Shown here one piece after another: positions 34,343 to 43,058 of a stretch of 64,000 bases of DNA. Position 1 is the stretch's first letter. Each line of letters begins with the position of its first letter. Where the stretch lies: positions 620,001 through 684,000 of the forward strand of contig CBDFIW010000001.1 of assembly GCA_965248255.1 (NCBI GenBank). The letters run 5' to 3'. The DNA is from JAKZVK01 sp965248255. Lineage in GTDB: Bacteria; Acidobacteriota; Terriglobia; Bryobacterales; UBA6623. The notes beneath the pieces were generated by a model that was not told the DNA's origin, did not search any database, and worked only from the letters and a program-made list of their open reading frames with translations. The position numbers and the translations under genes are program-made.

Positions 34343-35364
34343 TGGAAGCGTTCGTTGACTGGACCGCCGTCTTCGTCGTCAACGCAGCCTGGCAGATCCC
34401 GGTGATCGCGGCTGCTTCGTTCGCTGCGCTTAGGCTCATCAGACGGCCTCATCCACAAACCGAGTACATGCTATGGGTCGGCGCGTTGGCGGCCTCGGTT
34501 GCACTGCCTGCTTGGGCGGCCAGCCGGGTGGCCGGAGGTCGCTCAGCTCAAGTTTCCGTTGACGCCCCTTGGATCGCCGCGGAGTTGCTGGTGTTCGCCT
34601 TTTGGGGCAGCATTGCCATGGGGGTGTGTTTGTTTCTACGTTCTTGGAATCATGTACGTGTGCTAAGAAGGCTGCCCCTCGCGGCGGCGCCGTCAGACAC
34701 GCTGCTGAAGATCGCCGAAATCTCCGCCAGTGCGCTGGCGATTCCAAGGCCGGAAGTCAAGATCTGTGATGTCCCGGCTCCCGCCACGGTGGGTAGCAAG
34801 CGTCCTATTGTGTTGTTGCCACGATCTTTCGCTCTAGAGCGAGATGAGGCGGTTCTCAGTGCGGCCGTCGCACATGAAGTGGCCCACATAAGCCGCCGGG
34901 ACTTTCGCTTTAACTTCTGGCTGGAGCTGCTTGCCACCGTTGTCGCCGCCCATCCTGTCACGCAGTGGATCAAGACCCGCCTCAAGGCGAGTCGTGAGAA
35001 AGCTTGTGACGCTGTCGTCGCTGAGCGCATTCTCAACTCGCAAGAGTACGCCCGATCGGTCATGACTCTGGTTTCGTCACTTGGCAACAACACGCAAGCG
35101 CGTCTCGCGCCGGGAGTGCTCGACGCCGGGGACCTAACGTCGCGCATCAGGGCGCTGCTCGACCGACGGGCATACGCGACCGCCATGGCCAATCGGTGTG
35201 GCTTCGCTCTTGCTACGGCGGCGTTGTTACTCACGGGGTGGTTTAGCGCCCAGTGGCTTCGTCCGAGAATGCCCGACCCACCGGTGTCGCTCGCGTCGCC
35301 CGAACCACCACCTCCACCTGCACCGCCGCCTCGAGTGATGAAGCGACCGAACGTCAATCCCTAA
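34339..35364 (+). CDS. BlaR1-like M56 membrane peptidase
   Basis: 341-residue membrane zinc metallopeptidase. There are hydrophobic helices at the N-terminus (about 10-30, 43-60, 80-100), then the gluzincin motif HEVAH (about 179-183) in a cytoplasmic loop, and a further helix (about 290-308). It ends in a short Pro-rich tail, so the large penicillin-binding sensor domain of classical BlaR1 is missing. The signal may be sensed by the short tail or by another protein, perhaps the TPR protein encoded next. It is expected to inactivate the BlaI-type repressor. Confidence 0.92.
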   Translation: MMEAFVDWTAVFVVNAAWQIPVIAAASFAALRLIRRPHPQTEYMLWVGALAASVALPAWAASRVAGGRSAQVSVDAPWIAAELLVFAFWGSIAMGVCLFLRSWNHVRVLRRLPLAAAPSDTLLKIAEISASALAIPRPEVKICDVPAPATVGSKRPIVLLPRSFALERDEAVLSAAVAHEVAHISRRDFRFNFWLELLATVVAAHPVTQWIKTRLKASREKACDAVVAERILNSQEYARSVMTLVSSLGNNTQARLAPGVLDAGDLTSRIRALLDRRAYATAMANRCGFALATAALLLTGWFSAQWLRPRMPDPPVSLASPEPPPPPAPPPRVMKRPNVNP

Positions 35365-35395
35365 CCAGTAAACCCACCGATAGGAGGGCACTCGA

Positions 35396-36244
35396 ATGCC
35401 GGCCCTACTGCGCCTTGCGCTGCTTACAAGCATGGTCTGCCCGCTCGTCGGACAGACCTTCGAAGCACTCATGACTCAAGGGGTGCAGCTCTTCAGCAAG
35501 TCCGATCTCGACGGAGCCATCGTCCAGTTCGAGAGCGCCGTCCAGCTCCAACCGAACCACAAGATTGGACTGCTCCATCTTGCCAACGCTCATGCATCTC
35601 GTGCGGCTAAGCAGCAAGCGCCTAGTGGTGCCGGAGGAGCGTCCCGAGCATTGGACCTCTATGCTCAGGTCCTGGCAATCGACCCGGCCAACCCAACCGC
35701 GCTGTGGAATCAAGCCATCGTGAAACTGAACAGCCAGGACCTCGCGGGCGCGGAAAATGCTGTCGAGCAATACCTGAGAGTTGTCCCGGGATCAGCGGAC
35801 GCTTTCTACGCCAGCGGCGTGATTCAGTGGGCCCGGGCGCTCCCAGCACAGATGCGGGCTCGGCAGGAGGCTCGTCAACCCCCGAGCGACCCGGCGCCGA
35901 TTGCAGATCCAGCCATCCGCGATCAGTTTCGTCGAGAACACAGCGATGCCGTGGAAAAGGGCTTGCAGTCCCTGCAGCAAGCACTTGTCCTCGATCCTGC
36001 TCATGAAGACGCGCTGGCCTATCGCAACCTGCTGCTGCGAACGAAGGCCGAGATGGCCGCCACCGCATCCGACGCAGCCGGACTCGTGACCCAAGCCGAC
36101 CAAGCGATCCGGCAGATGCTCGATCTGAGAGGGGAGCGAGTCGCCAAAGCTACGGCGCTGTCTCCCTCAAAGCTTGACGCCTCGAAACCTCCGCCACCAC
36201 TACGGGCGCCGTTGCCGCCGCCGCCGCCCAGGCGTCGCGCCTGA
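35396..36244 (+). CDS. Exported TPR protein in the BlaI/M56 operon
   Basis: 282-residue exported protein. A signal peptide (LLRLALLTSMVCPLVGQ) is followed by tetratricopeptide-like helices (TQGVQLFSKSDLDGAIVQF, ALDLYAQVLAIDPANPTALW, ENAVEQYLRVVPGSADAFYA, ALVLDPAHEDALAYRNLLL) and a Pro-rich tail. ATG is preceded by AGGAGGG. It begins 31 bp after the peptidase gene, so it is probably in the same operon and may be a periplasmic partner or target. Function is not known. Confidence 0.82.
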   Translation: MPALLRLALLTSMVCPLVGQTFEALMTQGVQLFSKSDLDGAIVQFESAVQLQPNHKIGLLHLANAHASRAAKQQAPSGAGGASRALDLYAQVLAIDPANPTALWNQAIVKLNSQDLAGAENAVEQYLRVVPGSADAFYASGVIQWARALPAQMRARQEARQPPSDPAPIADPAIRDQFRREHSDAVEKGLQSLQQALVLDPAHEDALAYRNLLLRTKAEMAATASDAAGLVTQADQAIRQMLDLRGERVAKATALSPSKLDASKPPPPLRAPLPPPPPRRRA

Positions 36245-36295
36245 GTTCGACAACCGTCGGCGCTGGGGATTCTCGGAAGTCGCTCGCGAGTGAAA

Positions 36296-37294
36296 TCAGC
36301 AGCCAGGCTTCCGGACCTCGTCCCCGGCTGCCAGTAGCACCTCCCGAATCGCTTCGACAACAAGCTCCGGTTGATTCCCGATGCCGTGGCGCGAATCCTC
36401 TGCGATGACCTGGCACGCCCGAGTGAACAGCGTAGCCATGTCGGCCTGCAACTCCCGGCTGACCTCGGCTCGGACGCCTGTCCCCTTCCCCGCCGACACA
36501 ACCACAAGTGGGATGGTCAGCTGCCGCCGGGTAGCGGCGACGTCACGTCCGCTCTCCCTGGTGTGCTGAAGTTCGTCGCCCATCGCGTGGTAGCGGCTGG
36601 TGCGATAGATCGTCGCGCGCACAAACTCGCGCACCTGGGGATGGGCCTGCTCCGGCGGAGTCGCGAGGGTCACGCCCATCAATCGAAGGATTCCTAAAGA
36701 CGCCGCGATGAGTCCTAGTTTGAGCATGATGTCGGGAGGCTTGCCCGAGGACACTCCAGCGGCAGCGTAGCGCTCGCCCTGATTCTCATGGGATGCACTC
36801 ACCAGCACGAGGCCGGCGACCAGATCAGGGTGCTCCGACGCAACAATTCGTGTATTGAAACCGCCGAACGAAAGGCCGCCCAGGATGACGAGGCGGGCAA
36901 TCCCACTGTTCTGGATCAGCGCAGCAAGCTCCTTAGCGATCTGACCGCTCGTCCGCGGAGTGGGCCCCGGGTCGCTGTAGCCCATTCCCGCCCGGTCGTA
37001 TGTGCACGTCTGCGTAAATTTCGCTACTTCCGGCGCAACATGGGCCCAGCTGAAGGCTCCGCCGCCCAGTCCAGAATCAAAAAGTACAGTAGGAGTCCCG
37101 GGTTCGACCGAACCGGTGCACCAGATATGAAGGCGGTGTCCTCCGACATCCACGAGTCTTCCCGGCGGAGGGGTGGTGGCGAGATCGCTGCGGCCCGCAA
37201 GCCACTGATACGACGCGCCGGCAAGGGCGGCGATCAAGAGCAGCCCCACCAGCCCGAGAAAAACTCTCTTCGTCCAATGTAAGGGACCAGTCAC
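36296..37294 (-). CDS. Membrane-anchored alpha/beta hydrolase
   Basis: 332-residue hydrolase with an N-terminal membrane anchor (VFLGLVGLLLIAALAGASY). The nucleophile elbow is GGLSFGGFN (Ser near 143) after VLFDSGLGGGAFSW (oxyanion loop) and TYDRAGMGYSDPG; the likely catalytic His is in AEDSRHGIG near the C-terminus. The acid residue is not certain. This group contains esterases, epoxide hydrolase-like and haloperoxidase-like enzymes, so the substrate is open. It is convergent with the TPR gene and near, but not coupled to, the metallo-beta-lactamase-fold gene. Confidence 0.88.
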   Translation of the reverse strand: MTGPLHWTKRVFLGLVGLLLIAALAGASYQWLAGRSDLATTPPPGRLVDVGGHRLHIWCTGSVEPGTPTVLFDSGLGGGAFSWAHVAPEVAKFTQTCTYDRAGMGYSDPGPTPRTSGQIAKELAALIQNSGIARLVILGGLSFGGFNTRIVASEHPDLVAGLVLVSASHENQGERYAAAGVSSGKPPDIMLKLGLIAASLGILRLMGVTLATPPEQAHPQVREFVRATIYRTSRYHAMGDELQHTRESGRDVAATRRQLTIPLVVVSAGKGTGVRAEVSRELQADMATLFTRACQVIAEDSRHGIGNQPELVVEAIREVLLAAGDEVRKPGC

Positions 37295-37391
37295 CTAAGG
37301 AACCATAGACACCGGCACGGGGGCCGAAGTTCCCACGGGATACGTCAATCGACACGCTCACATGCTGGGGTTTCAATCGCCGGGGCTCGGC

Positions 37392-38246
37392 TCAGTGCCG
37401 CTCTGCCGCCAACTGCTCCAAGTACCGCTTCTCGTGCAGCCCCACCGCGCCCCGATAGCCCTCGGGGTCCACAAACGTCTCAGGGTTGTAAGCTTGCCCA
37501 GGCTTGTACTTGTTGTGCAATCCGTACTGCGAGCCGTGCGCCGCGACCCACACGTCCACTGGTAGCGCCTTCTGCTTGCGGAACGTCTCGGCGAAGTCCT
37601 CTGCCACGCCGGCGTACGTCGGATCGACCGCGAGCCGCTTGCCGGGATTGATCGAACCCATGTTCGCGATCACGACGTCGTAGTCGCGACCCCCCTCACT
37701 CACCTTCATCGTGTAGCTCACGCTGCCTCTCGTGTGCCCTGGGGTCTCCACCACCCTCAGCCGCGTCTCGCCCAGCTCGATCACTTCGCCGTCCTTGATG
37801 ATCCGGTCCACCTTGGCCGGCTTGAACCACACCTTCCCGCCCAAGTGCGGATCGCTGAAACCCCCGTCCTCCAGCACCGGCGCATCGCCGGCGGTCGCCC
37901 ACATCCCCGCGCCAGTGATCTCCTTGACCTCGGCGAGCGCAGCCGTGTGATCCCAGTGCGCCTGCATCGTCAGCAGGATCTTGACGTCCTCCAGCCGAAA
38001 GCTCAGGGACTCGATGTTCTCGCGGATCAGCAGCGTCGAGTCCTCAAGCCCTGTATTGATCAGGATGTGTCCCTCCGTTGAGGTGATCAGAAAGACCCCC
38101 AGGTCATAGGTCCCAACGGCGTAGAGGTTGCCGATCACGCGATGCCCCGGAAAAGGCCGCGTCCAGGCGTCCTGCTGCGCGGCGAGAAGCGTGCTGACCG
38201 TGAGGGTCAACCAGAGAACAGCAAGGGGCCGGCGCATGCCGGACAT
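37392..38246 (-). CDS. Exported subclass B3-like metallo-beta-lactamase-fold hydrolase
   Basis: 284-residue exported MBL-fold protein (signal LAVLWLTLTVSTLLAAQ). The metal motif is QAHWDH (residues 95-100), which aligns with the B3 pattern H116-x-H118-x-D120-H121 but has Gln at position 116, as in GOB enzymes. His171 (TPGHTRGS) fits H196, and His244 in YGLHNK fits H263, a B3 hallmark. MGSINPG follows the usual Ser/Asn loop region. The length and order match B3 enzymes. Beta-lactam hydrolysis is plausible but other MBL-fold activities cannot be excluded. It lies about 3 kb from a BlaI/M56 pair but is on the other strand. Confidence 0.87.
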   Translation of the reverse strand: MSGMRRPLAVLWLTLTVSTLLAAQQDAWTRPFPGHRVIGNLYAVGTYDLGVFLITSTEGHILINTGLEDSTLLIRENIESLSFRLEDVKILLTMQAHWDHTAALAEVKEITGAGMWATAGDAPVLEDGGFSDPHLGGKVWFKPAKVDRIIKDGEVIELGETRLRVVETPGHTRGSVSYTMKVSEGGRDYDVVIANMGSINPGKRLAVDPTYAGVAEDFAETFRKQKALPVDVWVAAHGSQYGLHNKYKPGQAYNPETFVDPEGYRGAVGLHEKRYLEQLAAERH

Positions 38247-38393
38247 TATGGCGGTTCCGCTCTTCTCACTCTGACCACTCTGAGGATAAGCTCGCGGCTG
38301 TGGAGCCTTGAGCGGGTGGGGATTTGAGAAGGGCTTCCGCTAATGGAGAGTGTCGGTTTGAACCCTGCGGCGTCGTCCTCGGGCACGCCGTCA

Positions 38394-41032
38394 CTATTCA
38401 TCTGACCAATTGAGAATCACATTGAGCTGGCGCGGGACGGAACCCGGATCGCGCTGGATCATCAAGAACCGTTTGCCGCCCGGCGAGACATCGTAGCTGC
38501 GGAAACGGCTGGTGTAGAAGTTCGTCCGGTCAAATAGCCCACGAGGAGCGCCGAACGACCCGTCCGGCCGAATCGCCACGGCGGCTACGGCGTCTCCGGT
38601 TATGTAGAATAGCTCCCGGCCGTCGCGCGACCACCTGGGCAAGTCCCCGCCTCCGGTGGAGACCGGCATCCTGTTCGCTCCACTGGGATACGACTGCACG
38701 TAGATCTCGTTTCGCCCCGACTCGTTAGACGTATACGCGACCCAGCGCGGCCCGCCCTCCGGGCCCGGCGAGACCTCGGCTTCCCTTTCGTTGAATGGGG
38801 TTACCCGAAAAGGCGAGGTCGTTCCCTCTTGCGACAGGCCACCCGGCGACAGGGTCCAAAGGTCAAAGTCGGTTTGGGGGTTGATCTCGTGGTAGAGTAC
38901 AGTCCCATCGGTCAAAACCGAGGTCGGCAACTGGTCGTAGGGCCGAGAGAGCAGGGCTTCCGCGGGCCGCGATCCGTCGGCGGGTTGGGAGTAGATGTCC
39001 CAGTCGCCTCCTCGATTTGAGCCGAAAATAATCCACGCACCGTCGCTGCTCCACAGCGGCAAGAAATTAAAGGTGTTCGCCGGCGTTAGACGACTGCGCG
39101 TCCCGCGCTGCAAATCGTGAGTCCAAAGCTCCATAGCCTGCCTGACGGCTGCCTTCGTTCCGTTGGGCGAGAGAGTAACCTCCCGATACATACCCTGGTC
39201 CGCACCGAGCGATTCGGTCGTGCCCTCCTTGTCGACCCACACCAACGTTGACTTTGCCGGGTTGCCGGGCGCGTAGACCGCAGTGCCGGTTTTCGAGACG
39301 GACAGCCACCCCCGGGCCTCGTACTCTACGTCGTTGTACACGTTGGCCAGGACGGAAGTATCGGCGCTGGTGCGCGCGGGGTGGGCGGCGTCGAAAGGCG
39401 CAGCTCTGATGCCGGCGGCTTGGTCGATGACCAGCAGGCGACCCGCGGAACCACCAGTCGAATCGAAAATCGCGGACGCCCAGTTCGGCGAAGGTAAGAC
39501 CATTTCCCACTGGCCTGAGTCTAGCGAGAGCACCGCGCTGCCCTGGTTTTGCCCCCATATCCCGAAGAGAACACTTCGTCCTCCGGGAAGCACCCGGGGG
39601 AAGGTGTGAGCATACCCCGCTGCTGCGCCGCCTGGCCTGGTCAGAGTCTCGGGCGTTCCGCCGCTGGCGGGAATCCGCAGGAGTCCAGACCCGAGCGACG
39701 CGGCGTAGATGATCGTGTCGTCCTGGTTCCAGGTTCCACCGAAGGGAACGGCGGCTTCGGCCAGCCGGATGGGTGTACCCCCAACAACCTCCGTTTTTTG
39801 AAGCTGCCCCTCCGCGAAGAACGCCACCCATTTCCCATCGGGCGAAAAGAACGGTTGCCGGGCGCCACTCGAACCCGCCACCGGGCGCGCCTCAAGAGAA
39901 TCCAGATGGCGCAAATAGAGCTGCGGCTCATCCGTGCCTTGTTGCGTGGCGTACGCGATGATCCGGCCATCGTCGGAAATGGCCGGGCTACTGGTGATCT
40001 CTTGCCCCGGCGGAAGTGGGATGGAAAGGCGAGTGGTCGCGGGTCCCGGTTCACCGCGAAAACCGATCAATGCCAGGGCGACCGCAACGATCGCGAGTCC
40101 CGCCGCCACGGCAGGCCACAGCCAAGTCCTTGCGAGGTTTCCTGTCTGGCTCGCCGCCGTGGTCGTCGGGCTGCCTGCGGCCATGTTCATCGCTCGCAGA
40201 ATCGTCGAGTGCCCTGACGTCAGTTTCTCCCCGAGAGTGCGCAGCTCCCTAGCCACTTCCTGCGCCGACGCAGGGCGGTTATCGCGATCCTTCGCCAGAC
40301 ACTTGCCGACGGTGAACTCCAGCTCGATCGGAACGCCGGTGCGTAGGCCGGTCAATGCTGCGGGTTCTTCGTGGACAATCTCATAAAGTAACGCCTGGTC
40401 GTACTCGCCTTGAAACGGCCTTTGCCCGCGCACCATCTCGTACAGCACAACTCCCAACGCCCAGATATCCGACCGGTTGTCCACCTCCATGCCCTGGGCT
40501 TGTTCGGGCGACATGTAGGCGACGGTACCCATGGTTTGATCGGCCCTTCTGAGGCGGGAGGCTTCGGTCAGCCGAGCTAAGCCGAAGTCCATGATCGTGG
40601 CGTGGCCCTTGGCGTCGACCATCACGTTGGCGGCTTGATGTCGCGGTGGACAACGCCGTTGTCATGCGCCGCTTCCAGGCCGTCGGCGGTCTGGCGGCCG
40701 ATGTCGAGTGCTTCCTTCAGCGGCATCGGCCCTCGCTCAATGTGGGCTTCGAGCGGCTCCCCATCGATAAAGGCCATCGAGAGGAACGTCTTCCCCTCCG
40801 CTTCGCCGATCTCGTACACCGGACAGATGTTGGGATGGTGTAGGCCCGCTGCCGCCTTGGCCTCGCGCAGAAAGCGTGCCTTGGCTTCGGCGTCGTTGAG
40901 CAGATGCGCAGCCAGAAACTTGAGTGCGACGGTGCGTTCGAGCTTGGTGTCTTCGGCTTTATAGACGACACCCATGCCGCCCTCACCGAGCTTCTCGGTG
41001 ATGCGGTAGTGCGAGATGGTTCGGCCGATCAC
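38394..41032 (-). pseudogene. Ser/Thr kinase fused to TolB-like propeller, one-base frameshift
   Basis: Kinase gene split in two frames. The N-terminal half (start 41032) has an intact glycine loop (KLGEGGMGVVYKAEDTKL), VALKFL and VHRDIKP. At about 40630 the sequence AAGCCGCCAACGTG lacks one base needed for KPANV; the second frame continues as MVDAKGHATIMDFGLARL, MSPEQAQG and the rest of the kinase. From about residue 310 of the joined protein, after a membrane helix (LWPAVAAGLAIVAVALALIG), PD40/TolB propeller repeats follow (FFSPDGKWVAFFAEG, WSSDGAWIIFGSNRGGDWDI, WSRDGRELFYITGD). Such fusions are typical of Acidobacteriota. Restoring one base gives a normal protein of about 880 residues. Confidence 0.9.
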
Positions 41033-41046
41033 AACACGGAGATTGT

Positions 41047-41567
41047 ACCGCTACGGTCCGTGAATACGTACCCGCCCTGGTTCAGCGGGTCCTTCCCCAC
41101 GTGACCCGAGGATGACATGTCACTTCCGACGATGGGGATGGTCCCAAATCCGTACGTAATCCTCGACGAGTCCACCCTCCGCCCCGGCAGGGGCATGAGA
41201 GAATAGCTCACTGCGCAAGCTGTGGGTAAGCATTGCCAAGCGCTTTGCAGCCCCGGCAGGGGCGTTCGAGGTGTTTTCCTCTCGGTGCCTAGCGGCTCGA
41301 GGAAACCGAGAAACGGCTGATTCCTAAGAGACCTGCGAGCTCCTGATCCTCATCACCCTTTGGGCGCCCGAACCGGCACGGTTGATACTCGATCTTAGTG
41401 AACATGGAGGCTTGCTTCCGTTCTCCTTCGCCCCTGCCGGGGCTCCCTGTCATGTGGGCCTGTCGAGTTCCCACGGCTTGCGCCGCGGGCTACTTTCCAT
41501 CGTCCGCTTCGCGGACTTGCCTCCTCTGTTACCGGCAACCTTGCGGACGGATTAGGGATGGTCGGTT
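41047..41567. repeat. Intergenic region with several dispersed repeats
   Basis: No gene. Bases 41143-41200 repeat the CCCAAATCCGTACGTA element of 25680. The hairpin CCCACGGCTTGCGCCGCGGG (41470-41489) plus CTACTTTCCATCG and GTCCGC-TTC-GCGGAC repeats the pattern at 28311-28356. GCCCC-GGGGC hairpins appear at about 41251 and 41431. CGGACGGATTAG at 41546 recurs at 60169 upstream of glnE. Together these point to REP-like families in the genome. Confidence 0.6.
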
Positions 41568-41596
41568 TGACCCTGCCGCGGCGGCCTTACACTATT
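41568..41596 (+). promoter_or_regulatory. Candidate promoter of the VWA-kinase-regulator genes
   Basis: TTGACC and CACTAT are separated by exactly 17 bp. The VWA start codon is about 128 bp downstream. Moderate match only. Confidence 0.35.
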
Positions 41597-41723
41597 CTTA
41601 CAATCTCCTTGCGGCTTGCTGACCACTTCGTCGACGTGTGCCGGTAGGTTGAAATCAGCAAGACTTCAGCAAGAGTGTCAGGACGCACGACACACGCTGA
41701 CCGGTTCACAAAAGGAGACCGCA

Positions 41724-43055
41724 ATGAAAACGAATACAACAATCAAGACCTGGGCACGGGCCTTGCTGCTGCTCGCGCTCGTCGTTCCGGCCATACCGGC
41801 CGCCGCGAAGGGTTCGGTCGGGCTGGATGTACAAATGTCCCAGCCGATCGTATTGACCGGAGCGCGGCAGAAGGCCTATCTGAGGATCGCGCTGACCGGC
41901 CTCAAGCAGGAGCGGAGCCGGCGCGCGCCGGTCAACGTGGCCATCGTGCTCGACCGGTCCGGATCGATGCAGGGGCGCAAGATCGAGGAGGCCAAGCGAG
42001 CCGCCATCATGGCTATCGGCAAGCTTCGCGACGACGACGTCGTTTCGATCGTCACTTATCAAAGCACGGTGGACGTGTTGGTGCCCGCGACGAAGCTCTA
42101 CGACCGCGAGGCGATCCGCCGCGCGATCCGCAGCATCGGCGCGGGTGGAAAGACGGCGCTGTTCGCAGGCGTAAGCAAAGGGGCCCGCGAGCTGCGCAAG
42201 TTCCTCGACCGAAATCGAGTCAACACCCTTTTACTGTTATCCGATGGACTGGCCAACGTCGGTCCGAGCTCGCCCGGCGAGCTGGCGCAGTTAGGCGCTT
42301 CGCTGGCCCGCGAGGACATCACGGTCACGACCATCGGCCTCGGCTTGCAGTACAACGAGGACCTGATGACCCGTCTGGCGATGGCCAGTGACGGCAACCA
42401 TTTCTTCGTCGAGGACGAGGGTGATCTCGAGGCCGCCTTTGCGACGGAGTTCGGTGACGCGCTGTCGACGGTGGCCCAAGGTGTGACGATCCACATTCAC
42501 TGCCACGGAGGCGTGCGGCCGATACGGATTCTGGGGCGTCAGGCGCAGATCTCCGGACAGGACGTCTATGCCTCCCTGAGCCAGCTCTATCGGGACCAAA
42601 CCCGCTACCTGCTGCTGGAGGTTGACCTGCCGGAGGCCGGGGCAGGAAGAGTGCGGCCTGTCGGCGATGTCACGGTGAGCTATCACGATCTGCTGACGGG
42701 TTCCCAGGCAACGCTCCGTGGTGGTGCGTCGGTGACTTTCACCGGCTCGCAAGCTGCCGTCGAGCGGGCGAGCAACCGCGAAGTGATGGTGGCGGTGGTC
42801 AGCCAAGTCGGCGTCGAGCGCAACGAGGTCGCGACGGCCTTGCGCGATGACGGTAAGATCGAAGACGCCCGCAAGGCCTTCCGGGCCAACTCGGTCTATC
42901 TCAAAAAAGAGGCGGAGAAGTACGACGACTCCCGTCTGGGACTCGACGCGGACGCGAACTACGAAGCCAGCGAGAGACTGGATGACAAAGCCTGGAACAA
43001 GGAGCGGAAGCGGCAACAGGAGTTGCAATACAAGACCAAGACCCAGCGAAAGTAG
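41724..43055 (+). CDS. Exported von Willebrand factor A domain protein
   Basis: 443-residue exported protein. ATG 41724 is set by AAAGGAGA ten bases before it and the signal peptide after it (ARALLLLALVVPAIPAAA). The VWA domain starts with the MIDAS motif VLDRSGSMQGRKIEEAK (about 75-91), then TYQSTVDVLVPATKLYD, the threonine loop near AGGKTALFAG, and LLLLSDGLANVGPSSPGEL. Residues 250-350 form a beta domain common behind such VWA domains, and the C-terminus is highly charged and helical (LDDKAWNKERKRQQELQ). It is followed after 3 bp by the histidine kinase gene, so it may sense or report an extracellular state to that kinase. Confidence 0.9.
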   Translation: MKTNTTIKTWARALLLLALVVPAIPAAAKGSVGLDVQMSQPIVLTGARQKAYLRIALTGLKQERSRRAPVNVAIVLDRSGSMQGRKIEEAKRAAIMAIGKLRDDDVVSIVTYQSTVDVLVPATKLYDREAIRRAIRSIGAGGKTALFAGVSKGARELRKFLDRNRVNTLLLLSDGLANVGPSSPGELAQLGASLAREDITVTTIGLGLQYNEDLMTRLAMASDGNHFFVEDEGDLEAAFATEFGDALSTVAQGVTIHIHCHGGVRPIRILGRQAQISGQDVYASLSQLYRDQTRYLLLEVDLPEAGAGRVRPVGDVTVSYHDLLTGSQATLRGGASVTFTGSQAAVERASNREVMVAVVSQVGVERNEVATALRDDGKIEDARKAFRANSVYLKKEAEKYDDSRLGLDADANYEASERLDDKAWNKERKRQQELQYKTKTQRK

Positions 43056-43058
43056 AGA

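Noticed and set aside
37392..38246. Direct control of the MBL-fold gene by the BlaI-like repressor
   Set aside because: No CTCCTAAT-type palindrome was seen upstream of the MBL gene (38247-38393), and it is on the opposite strand 3 kb away.
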